Positions 17,505 to 26,332 of a stretch of 64,000 bases of DNA are shown here, in pieces; the stretch's first letter is position 1, and each line of letters opens with the position of its first letter. Source of the stretch: Thauera terpenica 58Eu (GTDB lineage Bacteria; Pseudomonadota; Gammaproteobacteria; Burkholderiales; Rhodocyclaceae); the NCBI RefSeq assembly GCF_000443165.1, contig NZ_ATJV01000081.1, positions 1 through 64,000 of the forward strand, written 5' to 3'. Position numbers and translations under genes: made by a program. The notes beneath the pieces are model-generated. The model was not told the DNA's origin. It did no database searches and saw only the letters and a list, made by a program, of their open reading frames with translations.

Positions 17505-20500
17505 ATGCGCCATCTGCAACTCCTGTTGTTCCTGTTGTTGCTGCCCCTGCTCGCAGCTGCCCAGCCGGTGGCACCGCCCCTTGCCACTTCGGTGCAAGCG
17601 CGACTCGATGCGCTGAGCGCACGCAAGCTGCCTGCCGCCGAGGAGGAGGCGGCGAGACAGACGCTGCAAAAGACCCTGAGCGAATTGACTGCGGCCGAGG
17701 ACAGTCGACGCCAGCTGACAAGCCTGCGCCAGCAGCTCGAGCGCGCCCCCGCGCTCATCAGCGAAGGCCGAGCTCGTCTTGCACAGCGTCAGGCGAGCGC
17801 CCCCACTCCCTCCGCAATACCCGCCAATGCCACGCTGGAGACGCTGGAAGCGCGTCTGGCCGAGCGCAACACCGAGCTTACACGCTGGCGCAGTGCGCTC
17901 GACGATGCCAGCGCGCTGAGTCTGAGCGCCAGCGCAGAACGCGCGCAGGCCGAAATCAGCACCAATCAGGCGCGCATGCAGCAACTGGAGGCCAGCCTGC
18001 GCACTGGTCGTGATGGCACGCGCACGCTCAGCCCTGAGCGCCGTGAGGCACTGGCCGCCGAGTGGCATGCGCTCGACGCCCGCGTGGCCGTGCAGCTCGC
18101 CCAGCTCTCGGGGAGCAGCCTGTTGCAAGACCTCGGCCAGGTGCAGCGCGAACGCGCGCAATTCGAGCTCGCGCTCATCGAGGGTGACATCGAAGCCCTG
18201 CAGAACGCCATCAGCGCGCGGCGCAAGGCCCAGACCTTGCAGACACTGCGCCAGCTCTCGCGCACCGAATTCAGTGCAGCTGCGGCCGGCAGCGTGCTGG
18301 CGCGCGAGGCTGCGGTCAATGACACCTTGTCGTCCTACCTGCTGAGCAGCTCCGAGCAGCTCGCCGACCTCACCCAGCGCAAGCTCGACACCCGTCAGCG
18401 CCTGGACGCCCTCAACCGCAGCAGCAGCGTGATCACCGAACAGATCAACATCCTGCAGGGCAGCCCCTTGCTGGCCCGCATCCTGTATGAACAGCGCCGC
18501 GCTCTGCCGCAGCCGCGCACGGATGACAAGCTCACCGAGCGCATCTCCGAGATCCGCCTTTACCAGTTCGAGATGAACAAGCAGCGCGAAGCCCTTGCCA
18601 ACCCGGCACGCTACGCCAGCCAGCTGCTCGCGCAGGAGCCCACCGTACAGGACGGCGAGCTCGAAGCCCTGCAGGCCCTGCTCACCACGCGCTCCGGGCT
18701 GCTCGACAGCCTGAATCGCGAACTCAGTGCCCTGCTCAGTGAATCCATCACCCTGCAACTCAACGAGACCCAGTTGCAGACCACCGCCGAGCGCCTGCGC
18801 ACGACTCTGGACGAGCAGATGTTCTGGGTGCCGAGCAATCGCCCGCTCGACCTGGAATGGTTCGCAGCGCTGCCCGCTGCCCTCGAGCGCCAGCTTGCCG
18901 CCCTGCCCTGGCGCGCAGTGGCGGAGCAGCTCTGGCAAGGCTTGCTGGCACGTCCCCTGGTGCTGCTGCCGGTGCTGCTGATCTCGCTCGTGCTCTTGCT
19001 GCGCCGGCGCTGGCTACGCAACAGACTGCACGGCCTGCATGCGGACATTGGCTATGTGCGGCGTGACAGTCAGTTCCACACCCCGCTCGCCATCCTGTTC
19101 AACATCCTGCTGGCGCTGCCGGTCAGTCTGCTGCTGGCGCTCGCCGGCCTCGCCCTGCAGATCGATGGCCGCGGCCAGAACCTCACCCTGGGGCTGGGGC
19201 TGATGGAGATGGCGCAGGCCTGGCTGGTGTTCTATACCGCCTACCGGGTGCTGTCACCCGGCGGCATCGCCGAGCGTCATTTCGAATGGAAGCCCGAGCT
19301 CACTCAAGCGGCCCACCGTCGCTTGCGCCACCTCGGCATGGTGGTACTGGCGGTCGTGCTGGTGGTCACCCTGGCCGAGCATCAGCCGGAGGGGCTTGCC
19401 GACGACGTGCTCGGCATTCTCACCCTGCTCGCGGTCTACGCCGTCATGGCCTGGCTGATCTGGCAGTTGCTGTCACAGCACCGCCTGCAGAACGCGGCGC
19501 CCTCGCCACTGATGGTGGTGTTCAGCATCGCGCTCGCGCTCATGCCCCTGGCCCTGATCGCGGCGCTGAGCATGGGCTACTACTACACCGCACTGAAGCT
19601 CACCGGCCGCCTCATCGACACGCTGTCGCTGCTCATCATCTGGGGGCTAACGGAAGCGACCGCGGTGCGCGCTCTGGCCGTGGCCGCGCGTCGCCTCGAA
19701 CATCAGCGCGCGGTCGAGCGCCGCGAGGCCGCTGAACGCGAAGCCGGGCTGGACGTGGCCACCGACTCCGAAGTGCTGGAGCGCCCGGTGATCACCGTCG
19801 AGAAGCTCAGCCAGCAATCACTGCGCCTGGTACACCTGGGCCTGCTGGCGGCGCTGCTCGGCGGGCTGTACTGGGTATGGGCGGATCTGATCACGGTCTT
19901 TGCCTACCTCGACAACGTCACCTTGTACGAATACAGCAGCACCGTCGGCGACGCCTCCAGCCTGATACCGATCACGCTCAGCGATGTGCTCGGCGCCCTG
20001 GTGATCGCGATCTTGAGCTTCACCCTCGCCCGCAACCTGCCCGGGCTGCTCGAAGTGCTGGTGCTGTCGCGCATGAAGCTGGCGCAGGGCAGCGCCTATG
20101 CCATCACCACCTTGCTGTCCTACGTCATCGCCGTCGTCGGCTTCGTCGCCACCCTGAGCACCCTGGGCGTGAGCTGGGACAAGCTGCAGTGGCTGGTGGC
20201 TGCCTTGTCGGTAGGCCTGGGCTTCGGCCTGCAGGAAATCTTCGCCAACTTCGTCTCCGGCCTGATCATCCTGTTCGAGCGTCCGGTGCGCATCGGCGAC
20301 GTGGTCACCATTGGCCAGCTGTCGGGCACGGTCAGTCGCATCCAGATCCGCGCCACCACCATCACCGACTTCGACCGCAAGGAGATCATCGTCCCCAACA
20401 AGACCTTCGTGACCGGGCAGTTGCTCAACTGGTCGCTGAGCGACACGGTGACGCGGGTGACGGTGAAGGTGGGCGTAGCCTACGGCTCGGACCTGGAGCT

Positions 20501-20843
20501 GACGCGCACGCTGCTGCGACAGATTGCCGACGACAACGCGCGCGTGCTGAAGGATCCCGAGCCGCTGGTGCTGTTCCTGAGCTTCGGCGCCAGCACCCTG
20601 GACCACGAGCTGCGCATCCACGTGCGTGAGCTGGGCGACCGCAATCTGGCCACCGACGAGATCAACCGTCGCATCGACGAATTGTTCAAGGAGCACGGGA
20701 TTGAAATCGCCTTCAACCAGATCGACGTGCATGTGCGCAGCATCGACGGCAAGGAGGCAAGACTGGAGACGATCAGCCGCAACGCAGCCGCAAGCGCAGA
20801 GGAGCCCGCGCCCGCGCCCGAGCGCAGCCCGCCGCCCAGGTAG
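17505..20843 (+). CDS. Large MscS-type mechanosensitive channel (MscK/KefA-like)
   Basis: 1112 aa from ATG 17505. Signal peptide (about 1-20, cleavage near AAAQP). A long periplasmic coiled-coil region (about 25-440) rich in Gln/Arg/Leu follows. Then come about 11 membrane segments, ending in the conserved pore helix and beta domain: LVAALSVGLGFGLQEIFANF, ERPVRIGDVVTIGQLSGTV, IIVPNKTFVTGQLLNWS. The C-terminus is Glu/Pro/Ala-rich. This is the MscK/MscM architecture; such inner-membrane channels release solutes under hypo-osmotic stress. The gene is alone and divergent from the unknown 16788 gene. Confidence 0.9.
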   Translation: MRHLQLLLFLLLLPLLAAAQPVAPPLATSVQARLDALSARKLPAAEEEAARQTLQKTLSELTAAEDSRRQLTSLRQQLERAPALISEGRARLAQRQASAPTPSAIPANATLETLEARLAERNTELTRWRSALDDASALSLSASAERAQAEISTNQARMQQLEASLRTGRDGTRTLSPERREALAAEWHALDARVAVQLAQLSGSSLLQDLGQVQRERAQFELALIEGDIEALQNAISARRKAQTLQTLRQLSRTEFSAAAAGSVLAREAAVNDTLSSYLLSSSEQLADLTQRKLDTRQRLDALNRSSSVITEQINILQGSPLLARILYEQRRALPQPRTDDKLTERISEIRLYQFEMNKQREALANPARYASQLLAQEPTVQDGELEALQALLTTRSGLLDSLNRELSALLSESITLQLNETQLQTTAERLRTTLDEQMFWVPSNRPLDLEWFAALPAALERQLAALPWRAVAEQLWQGLLARPLVLLPVLLISLVLLLRRRWLRNRLHGLHADIGYVRRDSQFHTPLAILFNILLALPVSLLLALAGLALQIDGRGQNLTLGLGLMEMAQAWLVFYTAYRVLSPGGIAERHFEWKPELTQAAHRRLRHLGMVVLAVVLVVTLAEHQPEGLADDVLGILTLLAVYAVMAWLIWQLLSQHRLQNAAPSPLMVVFSIALALMPLALIAALSMGYYYTALKLTGRLIDTLSLLIIWGLTEATAVRALAVAARRLEHQRAVERREAAEREAGLDVATDSEVLERPVITVEKLSQQSLRLVHLGLLAALLGGLYWVWADLITVFAYLDNVTLYEYSSTVGDASSLIPITLSDVLGALVIAILSFTLARNLPGLLEVLVLSRMKLAQGSAYAITTLLSYVIAVVGFVATLSTLGVSWDKLQWLVAALSVGLGFGLQEIFANFVSGLIILFERPVRIGDVVTIGQLSGTVSRIQIRATTITDFDRKEIIVPNKTFVTGQLLNWSLSDTVTRVTVKVGVAYGSDLELTRTLLRQIADDNARVLKDPEPLVLFLSFGASTLDHELRIHVRELGDRNLATDEINRRIDELFKEHGIEIAFNQIDVHVRSIDGKEARLETISRNAAASAEEPAPAPERSPPPR

Positions 20844-20887
20844 AACCGAAGGCAGGGGTGCGCAGCGCCACGAAGACCAGCGCCGGA

Positions 20888-21736
20888 TCAGCGCCGGATC
20901 ATCGCGTGCAGACGGGCGATACGCTCCTGCGTGGCCGGGTGAGTGGAGAACAGCCCGCGCAGGCCACCGCCGGAGAGCGGGTTCATGATCATCATCTGCG
21001 CGGTTTCGGGATGCTGATCGGCGGTGTGCAGCGGAATGCCACGGGCGTAGGCATCGATCTTGGCGAGGGCGCTGGCAAGCGCTTCAGGGTCGCCGGAGAT
21101 CTCCGCGCCGCCACGGTCGGCGCCAAACTCACGCGTGCGGCTGATCGCCATCTGGATGATCATGCCCGCGAGCGGGGCGAGAATCATCATCGCGATCGAC
21201 ACGATCGGATTCGGTCTGTCCTCGCCATCACGACCCGCACCGAAGAACATGCCGAAGTTGGCGAGCATGGAAATGGCGCCGGCCACGGTGGCGGAGATGG
21301 TCGAGATCAGGATGTCACGATTCTTCACGTGCGCCAGCTCGTGCGCCATCACCCCGCGCAGCTCGCGCTCGGACAGCATGCGCACGATGCCGGTGGTCGC
21401 CGCCACCGCCGCATTCTCCGGGTTACGCCCGGTGGCAAAGGCGTTGGGCTGATCCTCGTCGATCAGATACACCTTGGGCATCGGCAACTCGGCGCGCTGT
21501 GCCAGCTCACGCACCATGTTGTAGAGATAGGGCGAGGAGCTGGCATCGACCTGGCGCGCCTTGTACATCTTCAGCACGGCCTTGTCCGAGAACCAGTAGG
21601 CCCAGAAATTCATCGCGCCACCGATGACGAGCGCGATCAGCATGCCTTGCTGACCGCCGATGGCCGCACCCATCGCGCCGAACAGGGCGACGATGCCAGC
21701 CATGAGGATGGAGGTCTTGATCCAGTTTCCGAACAT
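20888..21736 (-). CDS. htpX: Membrane zinc protease HtpX
   Basis: 282 aa. Two N-terminal membrane segments (about 5-45), then the zinc motif HELAH (132-136) in [14 protein letters not shown], and further membrane segments at about 150-210. HtpX degrades misfolded membrane proteins as part of envelope quality control with FtsH. It is the third gene of a def-fmt-htpX run on this strand, 60 bp after fmt. Confidence 0.95.
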   Translation of the reverse strand: MFGNWIKTSILMAGIVALFGAMGAAIGGQQGMLIALVIGGAMNFWAYWFSDKAVLKMYKARQVDASSSPYLYNMVRELAQRAELPMPKVYLIDEDQPNAFATGRNPENAAVAATTGIVRMLSERELRGVMAHELAHVKNRDILISTISATVAGAISMLANFGMFFGAGRDGEDRPNPIVSIAMMILAPLAGMIIQMAISRTREFGADRGGAEISGDPEALASALAKIDAYARGIPLHTADQHPETAQMMIMNPLSGGGLRGLFSTHPATQERIARLHAMIRR

Positions 21737-21796
21737 TGCGCAGTCCTTGCTAAAGAGTCGGTTTGAGTCGACAGATGGGGGCGGAGCCGCCCCGCA

Positions 21797-22768
21797 TCAA
21801 GTCGCGCCGGCTTCAGCGCATGCGAAGCGCTCACCGGCACAGACTGCGAAGCCGTGCAGGAATTCCCCCGCCGGCAGGCGCTTGCTTCCTGGGCGCTGCA
21901 ACACCGTGCACCGCAGCGCGCCGCGCCCGCAGGCGATGACGACACCGCTCGCATCCGCAGCCAGAACCGTGCCCGGAGGGTGATCGGGTTCGCCATCAGG
22001 GTCGACGAGCTCGGCTGACCAGAACTTGACCACGGTGCCGCGCAGCGTGGACGCAAGACCGGGAAAGGGGTCGAAGGCGCGCAGCGCACGTTCGAGTTCG
22101 ACGGCCGGGCGCGACCAGTCCACGAAGGCCTCGGCGCGGGCGATCTTGGCGGCATAGCTCACACCTTCAGCGGGCTGGGGCGTGGGCCTCAGGCCTTCAC
22201 CCTGAAGTGCGGACAAGGCCTCGACGATGCATTCACCCCCCAGTACGGCAAGACGATCGTGCAGGCTGGCAGTGGTGTCATCGGGCAGGATGGGCAGGCT
22301 GCGCTTGAGCAGCATCGGCCCGGTGTCCAGGCCTTCGTCCATCTGCATGATGGTGATGCCGGTCTCGCTGTCGCCAGCCTCGAGGGCGCGATGGATGGGT
22401 GCCGCACCGCGCCAGCGCGGCAGCAATGAAGCGTGGATGTTGATGCAGCCCAAGCGCGGCAGTTCGAGCACGGCCGGTGGCAGGATCAATCCATACGCCG
22501 CCACCACCAGCACGTCAGGCGCACAGGCGACCAGCCGCGCGCGCTGCGCATCGGTGCGCAGCTTTTCGGGCTGATCGACCTCGATTCCCCTTGCCAGCGC
22601 GAGCTGTTTGACTGCGCTGGGGCTGAGCTTCATGCCACGCCCCGCGGGGCGGTCGGGCTGAGTCAGCACCAGCACCACCTCGTGGCCGGCAGCGAGAATG
22701 GCTTCGAGCGCGCAGGCGGCGAACTCGGGCGTGCCAGCGAACGCCACGCGAAGAGGGGCGCTGTGCAT
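21797..22768 (-). CDS. fmt: Methionyl-tRNA formyltransferase
   Basis: 323 aa. N-terminal formyltransferase domain: [15 protein letters not shown], the folate-site motif [18 protein letters not shown], and [19 protein letters not shown]-terminal OB-like domain (about 205-323) binds tRNA. It formylates Met-tRNAfMet for initiation. Its ATG overlaps the def stop as TGATG, so the formylase and deformylase are translationally coupled. Confidence 0.96.
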   Translation of the reverse strand: MHSAPLRVAFAGTPEFAACALEAILAAGHEVVLVLTQPDRPAGRGMKLSPSAVKQLALARGIEVDQPEKLRTDAQRARLVACAPDVLVVAAYGLILPPAVLELPRLGCINIHASLLPRWRGAAPIHRALEAGDSETGITIMQMDEGLDTGPMLLKRSLPILPDDTTASLHDRLAVLGGECIVEALSALQGEGLRPTPQPAEGVSYAAKIARAEAFVDWSRPAVELERALRAFDPFPGLASTLRGTVVKFWSAELVDPDGEPDHPPGTVLAADASGVVIACGRGALRCTVLQRPGSKRLPAGEFLHGFAVCAGERFACAEAGAT

Positions 22769-23271
22769 CAGGCGGTGATGCGTGCTTTCTTCGCCAGCTT
22801 GCCCTTGATGCGGCTGAGCTTGAGCGCGGACAGGTATTCGACGAAGACCTTGCCGTCGAGATGGTCGATCTCATGCTGAATGCACACCGCAAGCAAGCCC
22901 TCTGCATCGAGCTCGAAGGGCTCACCCTTGGCGTTCAGGGCACGCACCCTCACGCGCTCGGCACGCGCCACTTTCTCGTAGATGCCGGGCACGGACAGGC
23001 AACCCTCCTCACACACCTGCTCGCCGCTGCGTTCGAGAATTTCAGGGTTGATCAGCGCCATCAGCGCGCTCTGATCCTCGGAGACGTCGATGACCACGAC
23101 GCGGCGGTGAACATTGACCTGGGTGGCGGCGAGGCCGATCCCCGGCGCCTCGTACATGGTCTCGGCCATGTCGGCGACCAGCTGGCGAATGTCATCAGTG
23201 ACGGACTCCACCGCCTGAGCGTGGGTGTGGAGGCGGGGATCGGGGTAGCGAAGGATGGGTAGTAGAGCCAT
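22768..23271 (-). CDS. def: Peptide deformylase
   Basis: 167 aa from ATG 23271. All three family motifs are present: GIGLAATQ (44-51), EGCLSVP with Cys91, and QHEIDHLDG with His133, Glu134 and His137. Together they bind the catalytic Fe(II) and water. It removes the N-formyl group from nascent proteins. The start at [14 protein letters not shown] matches the family; an in-frame ATG at 23286 adds five residues. First gene of def-fmt-htpX. Confidence 0.97.
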   Translation of the reverse strand: MALLPILRYPDPRLHTHAQAVESVTDDIRQLVADMAETMYEAPGIGLAATQVNVHRRVVVIDVSEDQSALMALINPEILERSGEQVCEEGCLSVPGIYEKVARAERVRVRALNAKGEPFELDAEGLLAVCIQHEIDHLDGKVFVEYLSALKLSRIKGKLAKKARITA

Positions 23272-23314
23272 GAATGCTTGCCGCAATAAACCTTTAAGTG
23301 CAGAATTTCAAGTG

Positions 23315-23342
23315 ATTTCGCATGCTTGAGCGCAAGCGAAAT
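23315..23342. promoter_or_regulatory. Palindrome in the def/LysM divergent promoter region
   Basis: ATTTCGC at 23315-23321 is matched by GCGAAAT at 23336-23342 with a 14-nt centre that itself is partly self-complementary (CTTG/CAAG). It sits 44 bp upstream of def and 118 bp upstream of the LysM gene. It could be an operator or a cruciform; no regulator is recognisable. Confidence 0.3.
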
Positions 23343-23460
23343 GCGCCGGGATCTCGGGACCGGTCGCGGTGGCGCGCGTTAGGCGCCGTCAATATGACCC
23401 AGACTCGCAAGAGACGTTCCAGAATTCAAGCCGCACGTCTCCCACAACCGGAAGCGATCA

Positions 23461-24489
23461 ATGATCCGAATTATATTCTCTCTCCTGCTCAGCATCGCAG
23501 CCCTGTTCAGCACGGCCGCGGTCGCACAGTCGGGCGTACAGCTGGCCGATAATGCGCCAGACAGCTACACCGTGGTCAAGGGCGACACGCTGTGGGACAT
23601 TTCCGGTCGCTTCCTGAGCGAGCCCTGGCGCTGGCCCGAAGTGTGGCGCCTGAATCGCGAGCAGATCCACAATCCGCACCTGATCTATCCCGGCCAGATC
23701 GTCATGCTCGACCGCAGCGGCCCCTGGCTGACGATAGGGCGGCGCATCGGCGGCACGGAAAGACTGCAACCCAAGGTCTACGAAGAAGCCCTCGAAGCGG
23801 CCGTCCCGAGCATTCCGGTGCATGCCATCGAGCCTTTCCTGAACAAGCCGCTGGTGATCGAGCAGGCCACGCTCGAGGGCGCAGCAACCATCATCGCCAC
23901 CGAGACCAGCCGCGTCCTCACCGGCGCTGGTGACACGATTTTCGCCACGGACGTTGATGCCGACACCGAGGTCTGGCAGATCATGCGCCCGGCGCGCCCG
24001 CTGAAAGATCCGGTGAGCGGCGAAATCATCGCCTTCGAAGCCGACTACCTGGGCACCGCGCGCGTCACCGCACGCGGCGAACCCACCACGCTGGAGATCA
24101 CTTCCGCAGTCGAGGAAATCGGCACCGGCGACCTCATGTTGCCGAGCGAGCCGATCGACGTGTTCTCCTTTGCGCCGCATGCACCGGATCGAGACATCGA
24201 CGGCCGGGTCGTGTCGATCTATCGTGGCGTCAGCGAAACCGGCCGCATGCACGTCATCGCGCTCGGTGTGGGCGAACAGGACGGCGTGGAGCGTGGCCAC
24301 GTCCTGAGCCTGTTCCGCAACCGCGGTAGCGCGGTCTATCGCGGCAAAAATGGCAAGGAGACCTACAAGCTGCCCGAAAAAGCTTATGGCGTGGTGTTCG
24401 TGTTCCGCGTCTTCAATCGTGTCTCCTACGCCCTGGTGATGGAGACCGATGGCCCGGTGAGCGTCGGCGACGCGGTGCGCAAGCCCTGA
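23461..24489 (+). CDS. LysM-domain exported protein
   Basis: 342 aa. Signal peptide (about 1-23, AAVAQ). One LysM domain (about 35-85) starts YTVVKGDTLWDISGRF and ends NPHLIYPGQIVML; it binds peptidoglycan. The remaining 250 residues are beta-rich, without a recognisable catalytic motif. Proteins of this kind are regularly encoded next to dprA in betaproteobacteria. The dprA start is only 14 bp beyond the stop, so co-transcription is likely. Confidence 0.85.
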   Translation: MIRIIFSLLLSIAALFSTAAVAQSGVQLADNAPDSYTVVKGDTLWDISGRFLSEPWRWPEVWRLNREQIHNPHLIYPGQIVMLDRSGPWLTIGRRIGGTERLQPKVYEEALEAAVPSIPVHAIEPFLNKPLVIEQATLEGAATIIATETSRVLTGAGDTIFATDVDADTEVWQIMRPARPLKDPVSGEIIAFEADYLGTARVTARGEPTTLEITSAVEEIGTGDLMLPSEPIDVFSFAPHAPDRDIDGRVVSIYRGVSETGRMHVIALGVGEQDGVERGHVLSLFRNRGSAVYRGKNGKETYKLPEKAYGVVFVFRVFNRVSYALVMETDGPVSVGDAVRKP

Positions 24490-24503
24490 ACACCTCTCCG
24501 CAC

Positions 24504-25670
24504 TTGACTGACAACCACGACCTCAGCGACTGGCTGCGCCTGAGCGCGGTACCCGGCCTGGGTGCCGAAAGCCAGCGCAGCTTGCTTGCGGCCTTCGGCC
24601 TGCCACAGCAGGTCTTCATGGCCGGGCGCACCGCGCTGGCCAGTGTGGTGGGCAAAGCCCGGGCCGACGCCGTGCTGGCCGCGCCCAACCAGGAAGCGAT
24701 CGAGCGTGCACTGGCGTGGGCGCAGGAGCCCGGCAACCACATCCTGAGCCTGGCCGACGACGCCTATCCGCGTGCCCTGCTCGACATCCCGGATCCACCC
24801 CTGCTGCTCTACGTCAAGGGCACCTCCGCACTGCTGCAGCGACCCGCGCTGGCCATCGTCGGCGCCCGCAGCTCAAGCGCGCACGGTGAAGCCAACGCCG
24901 AAGCCTTCGCCCGCCATCTCGCCAGCCAGGGTTTCACCATCGTCAGCGGTCTGGCAGCCGGCATCGACACCGCCGCCCACCGTGGCGCCCTGGGGTGCAG
25001 CACGGCGGGGGAAGCACAGGGCGCGAGCACGATCGCCGTCATCGGCACCGGCATCGATCGCATTTACCCTTCAAGCAACGCCGCGCTGGCACGCGAGATT
25101 GCCACCTGCGGCGCAATCGTGAGTGAATTTGCGCTCGGCACCCCACCACTGCCGCACAATTTCCCGCGCCGCAACCGCATCATCGCCGGCCTGTCGCAAG
25201 GCGTGCTGGTGGTGGAGGCGGCGCTCAACAGTGGCTCGCTCATCACCGCCCGGCTGGCCACCGAAACCGGGCGCGAGGTGTTCGCCATTCCGGGCTCGAT
25301 CCACTCACCCCTCGCCCGTGGCTGCCACCGTCTGATCCGCGACGGCGCCAAGCTGGTGGAGACCGCCGAAGACGTGGTCGAGGAGTTGCGCGGCCGTCTT
25401 GGCGACCGACTGCCGCTGGCGGCGAGACCCGCCGCGCGCAGCCGACGACGCGCTGCAAGGGATACGCCGCAGCCTTCCACACAAGTCAATCTGGCGCTGG
25501 ACGATGAGGCTGCGCGTGTGCTGCACGCAATCGCTCATGAGCCCGTGGACCTCGACACCCTTGCCCCACGCTGCGGCTTGACGGTCGATGCCCTGTACGC
25601 CATCCTGCTGCCCTTGGAACTGGACGGGCGTATCACCCGTTTGCCCGGCGGTCGCATCCAGCGCAGCTGA
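24504..25670 (+). CDS. dprA: DNA-processing protein DprA
   Basis: 388 aa from a TTG start (24504); no good ribosome site is visible, so the exact start is uncertain. SAM-like N-terminal region; then the DprA Rossmann core: IVGARSSSAHGEANAEAF, GFTIVSGLAAGIDTAAHRGAL, FPRRNRIIAGLSQGVLVVEA, GSLITARLATETGREVFA. A C-terminal winged helix spans about 320-388. DprA loads RecA on incoming single-stranded DNA during natural transformation. Partner of the upstream LysM gene by spacing. Confidence 0.95.
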   Translation: MTDNHDLSDWLRLSAVPGLGAESQRSLLAAFGLPQQVFMAGRTALASVVGKARADAVLAAPNQEAIERALAWAQEPGNHILSLADDAYPRALLDIPDPPLLLYVKGTSALLQRPALAIVGARSSSAHGEANAEAFARHLASQGFTIVSGLAAGIDTAAHRGALGCSTAGEAQGASTIAVIGTGIDRIYPSSNAALAREIATCGAIVSEFALGTPPLPHNFPRRNRIIAGLSQGVLVVEAALNSGSLITARLATETGREVFAIPGSIHSPLARGCHRLIRDGAKLVETAEDVVEELRGRLGDRLPLAARPAARSRRRAARDTPQPSTQVNLALDDEAARVLHAIAHEPVDLDTLAPRCGLTVDALYAILLPLELDGRITRLPGGRIQRS

Positions 25671-25753
25671 ATCACCCCGCCGTTCCGCACTCACGATTGC
25701 CACCACCGATGGCAAGCTCGGCCGTCTGCCTGCCCTTCTCCTGAGAGGCCGTT

Positions 25754-26224
25754 TTGTTCGACATCCTCGTTTATCTGTTCGAAAGCTACATCCACGCTGA
25801 CGCCTGCCCGGAGTCGGATCTGCTTGCGCGCAAACTGTCTGCTGCCGGATTCGAGGAAGGGGAGATCTCCGAAGCGCTGGAATGGCTGGCCGGGCTGCGC
25901 CGCGTGGCGCGCGAGATTCACCCGGGCGTCGCACCGGACGCGCGCTCGGTGCGGATCTACACTGAATACGAACAAGCCCATCTGAGCGCCGAATGCCGCG
26001 GCTTTCTCGCCCTGATGGAGAGCGCAGGCGCGCTCGAAGGCGTGCATCGCGAACTCATCATCGAACGCGCGATGGCGCTGGAAGATTTCAACATCACGCT
26101 GAATCGTCTCAAGGTCATCGTGTTGATGGTGCTGTGGCAACAAGAACAACCCATCGATACGCTGCTCGTCGACGAGTTGCTGAACGAGGACGAGGACTGG
26201 GACTACACCCCCACGGTGCACTAG
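25754..26224 (+). CDS. smg: Smg family protein (DUF494)
   Basis: 156 aa from TTG 25754, with GAGAGG five bases ahead. The start MFDILVYLFESYI and the acidic C-terminus (LLNEDEDWDYTP) are typical of Smg, a conserved protein of unknown function usually found between dprA and a topoisomerase gene, as here. Cytoplasmic, helical. Confidence 0.9.
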   Translation: MFDILVYLFESYIHADACPESDLLARKLSAAGFEEGEISEALEWLAGLRRVAREIHPGVAPDARSVRIYTEYEQAHLSAECRGFLALMESAGALEGVHRELIIERAMALEDFNITLNRLKVIVLMVLWQQEQPIDTLLVDELLNEDEDWDYTPTVH

Positions 26225-26249
26225 CCAGTTGCGCCCGTCTGCACGGCCT

Positions 26250-26277
26250 GAGGGGCGGATGCATCATCCGCCGCCTC
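26250..26277 (+). terminator. Hairpin after smg
   Basis: GCGGATG (26255-26261) pairs with CATCCGC (26265-26271) with outer GAGG/CCTC pairing. No T-run, so termination is uncertain; topB begins 56 bp on. Confidence 0.4.
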
Positions 26278-26332
26278 AAATTCCCGGACCCCAGCGGTCG
26301 GCACAAGCCGGCCCACTCCATAGTCAAAAAGC

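Noticed and set aside
17421-18938. N-terminal extension of the unknown protein at 16788-17420
   Set aside because: It is antisense to the channel gene's 5' end and lacks family character; the ATG at 17420 has GAGGAG.
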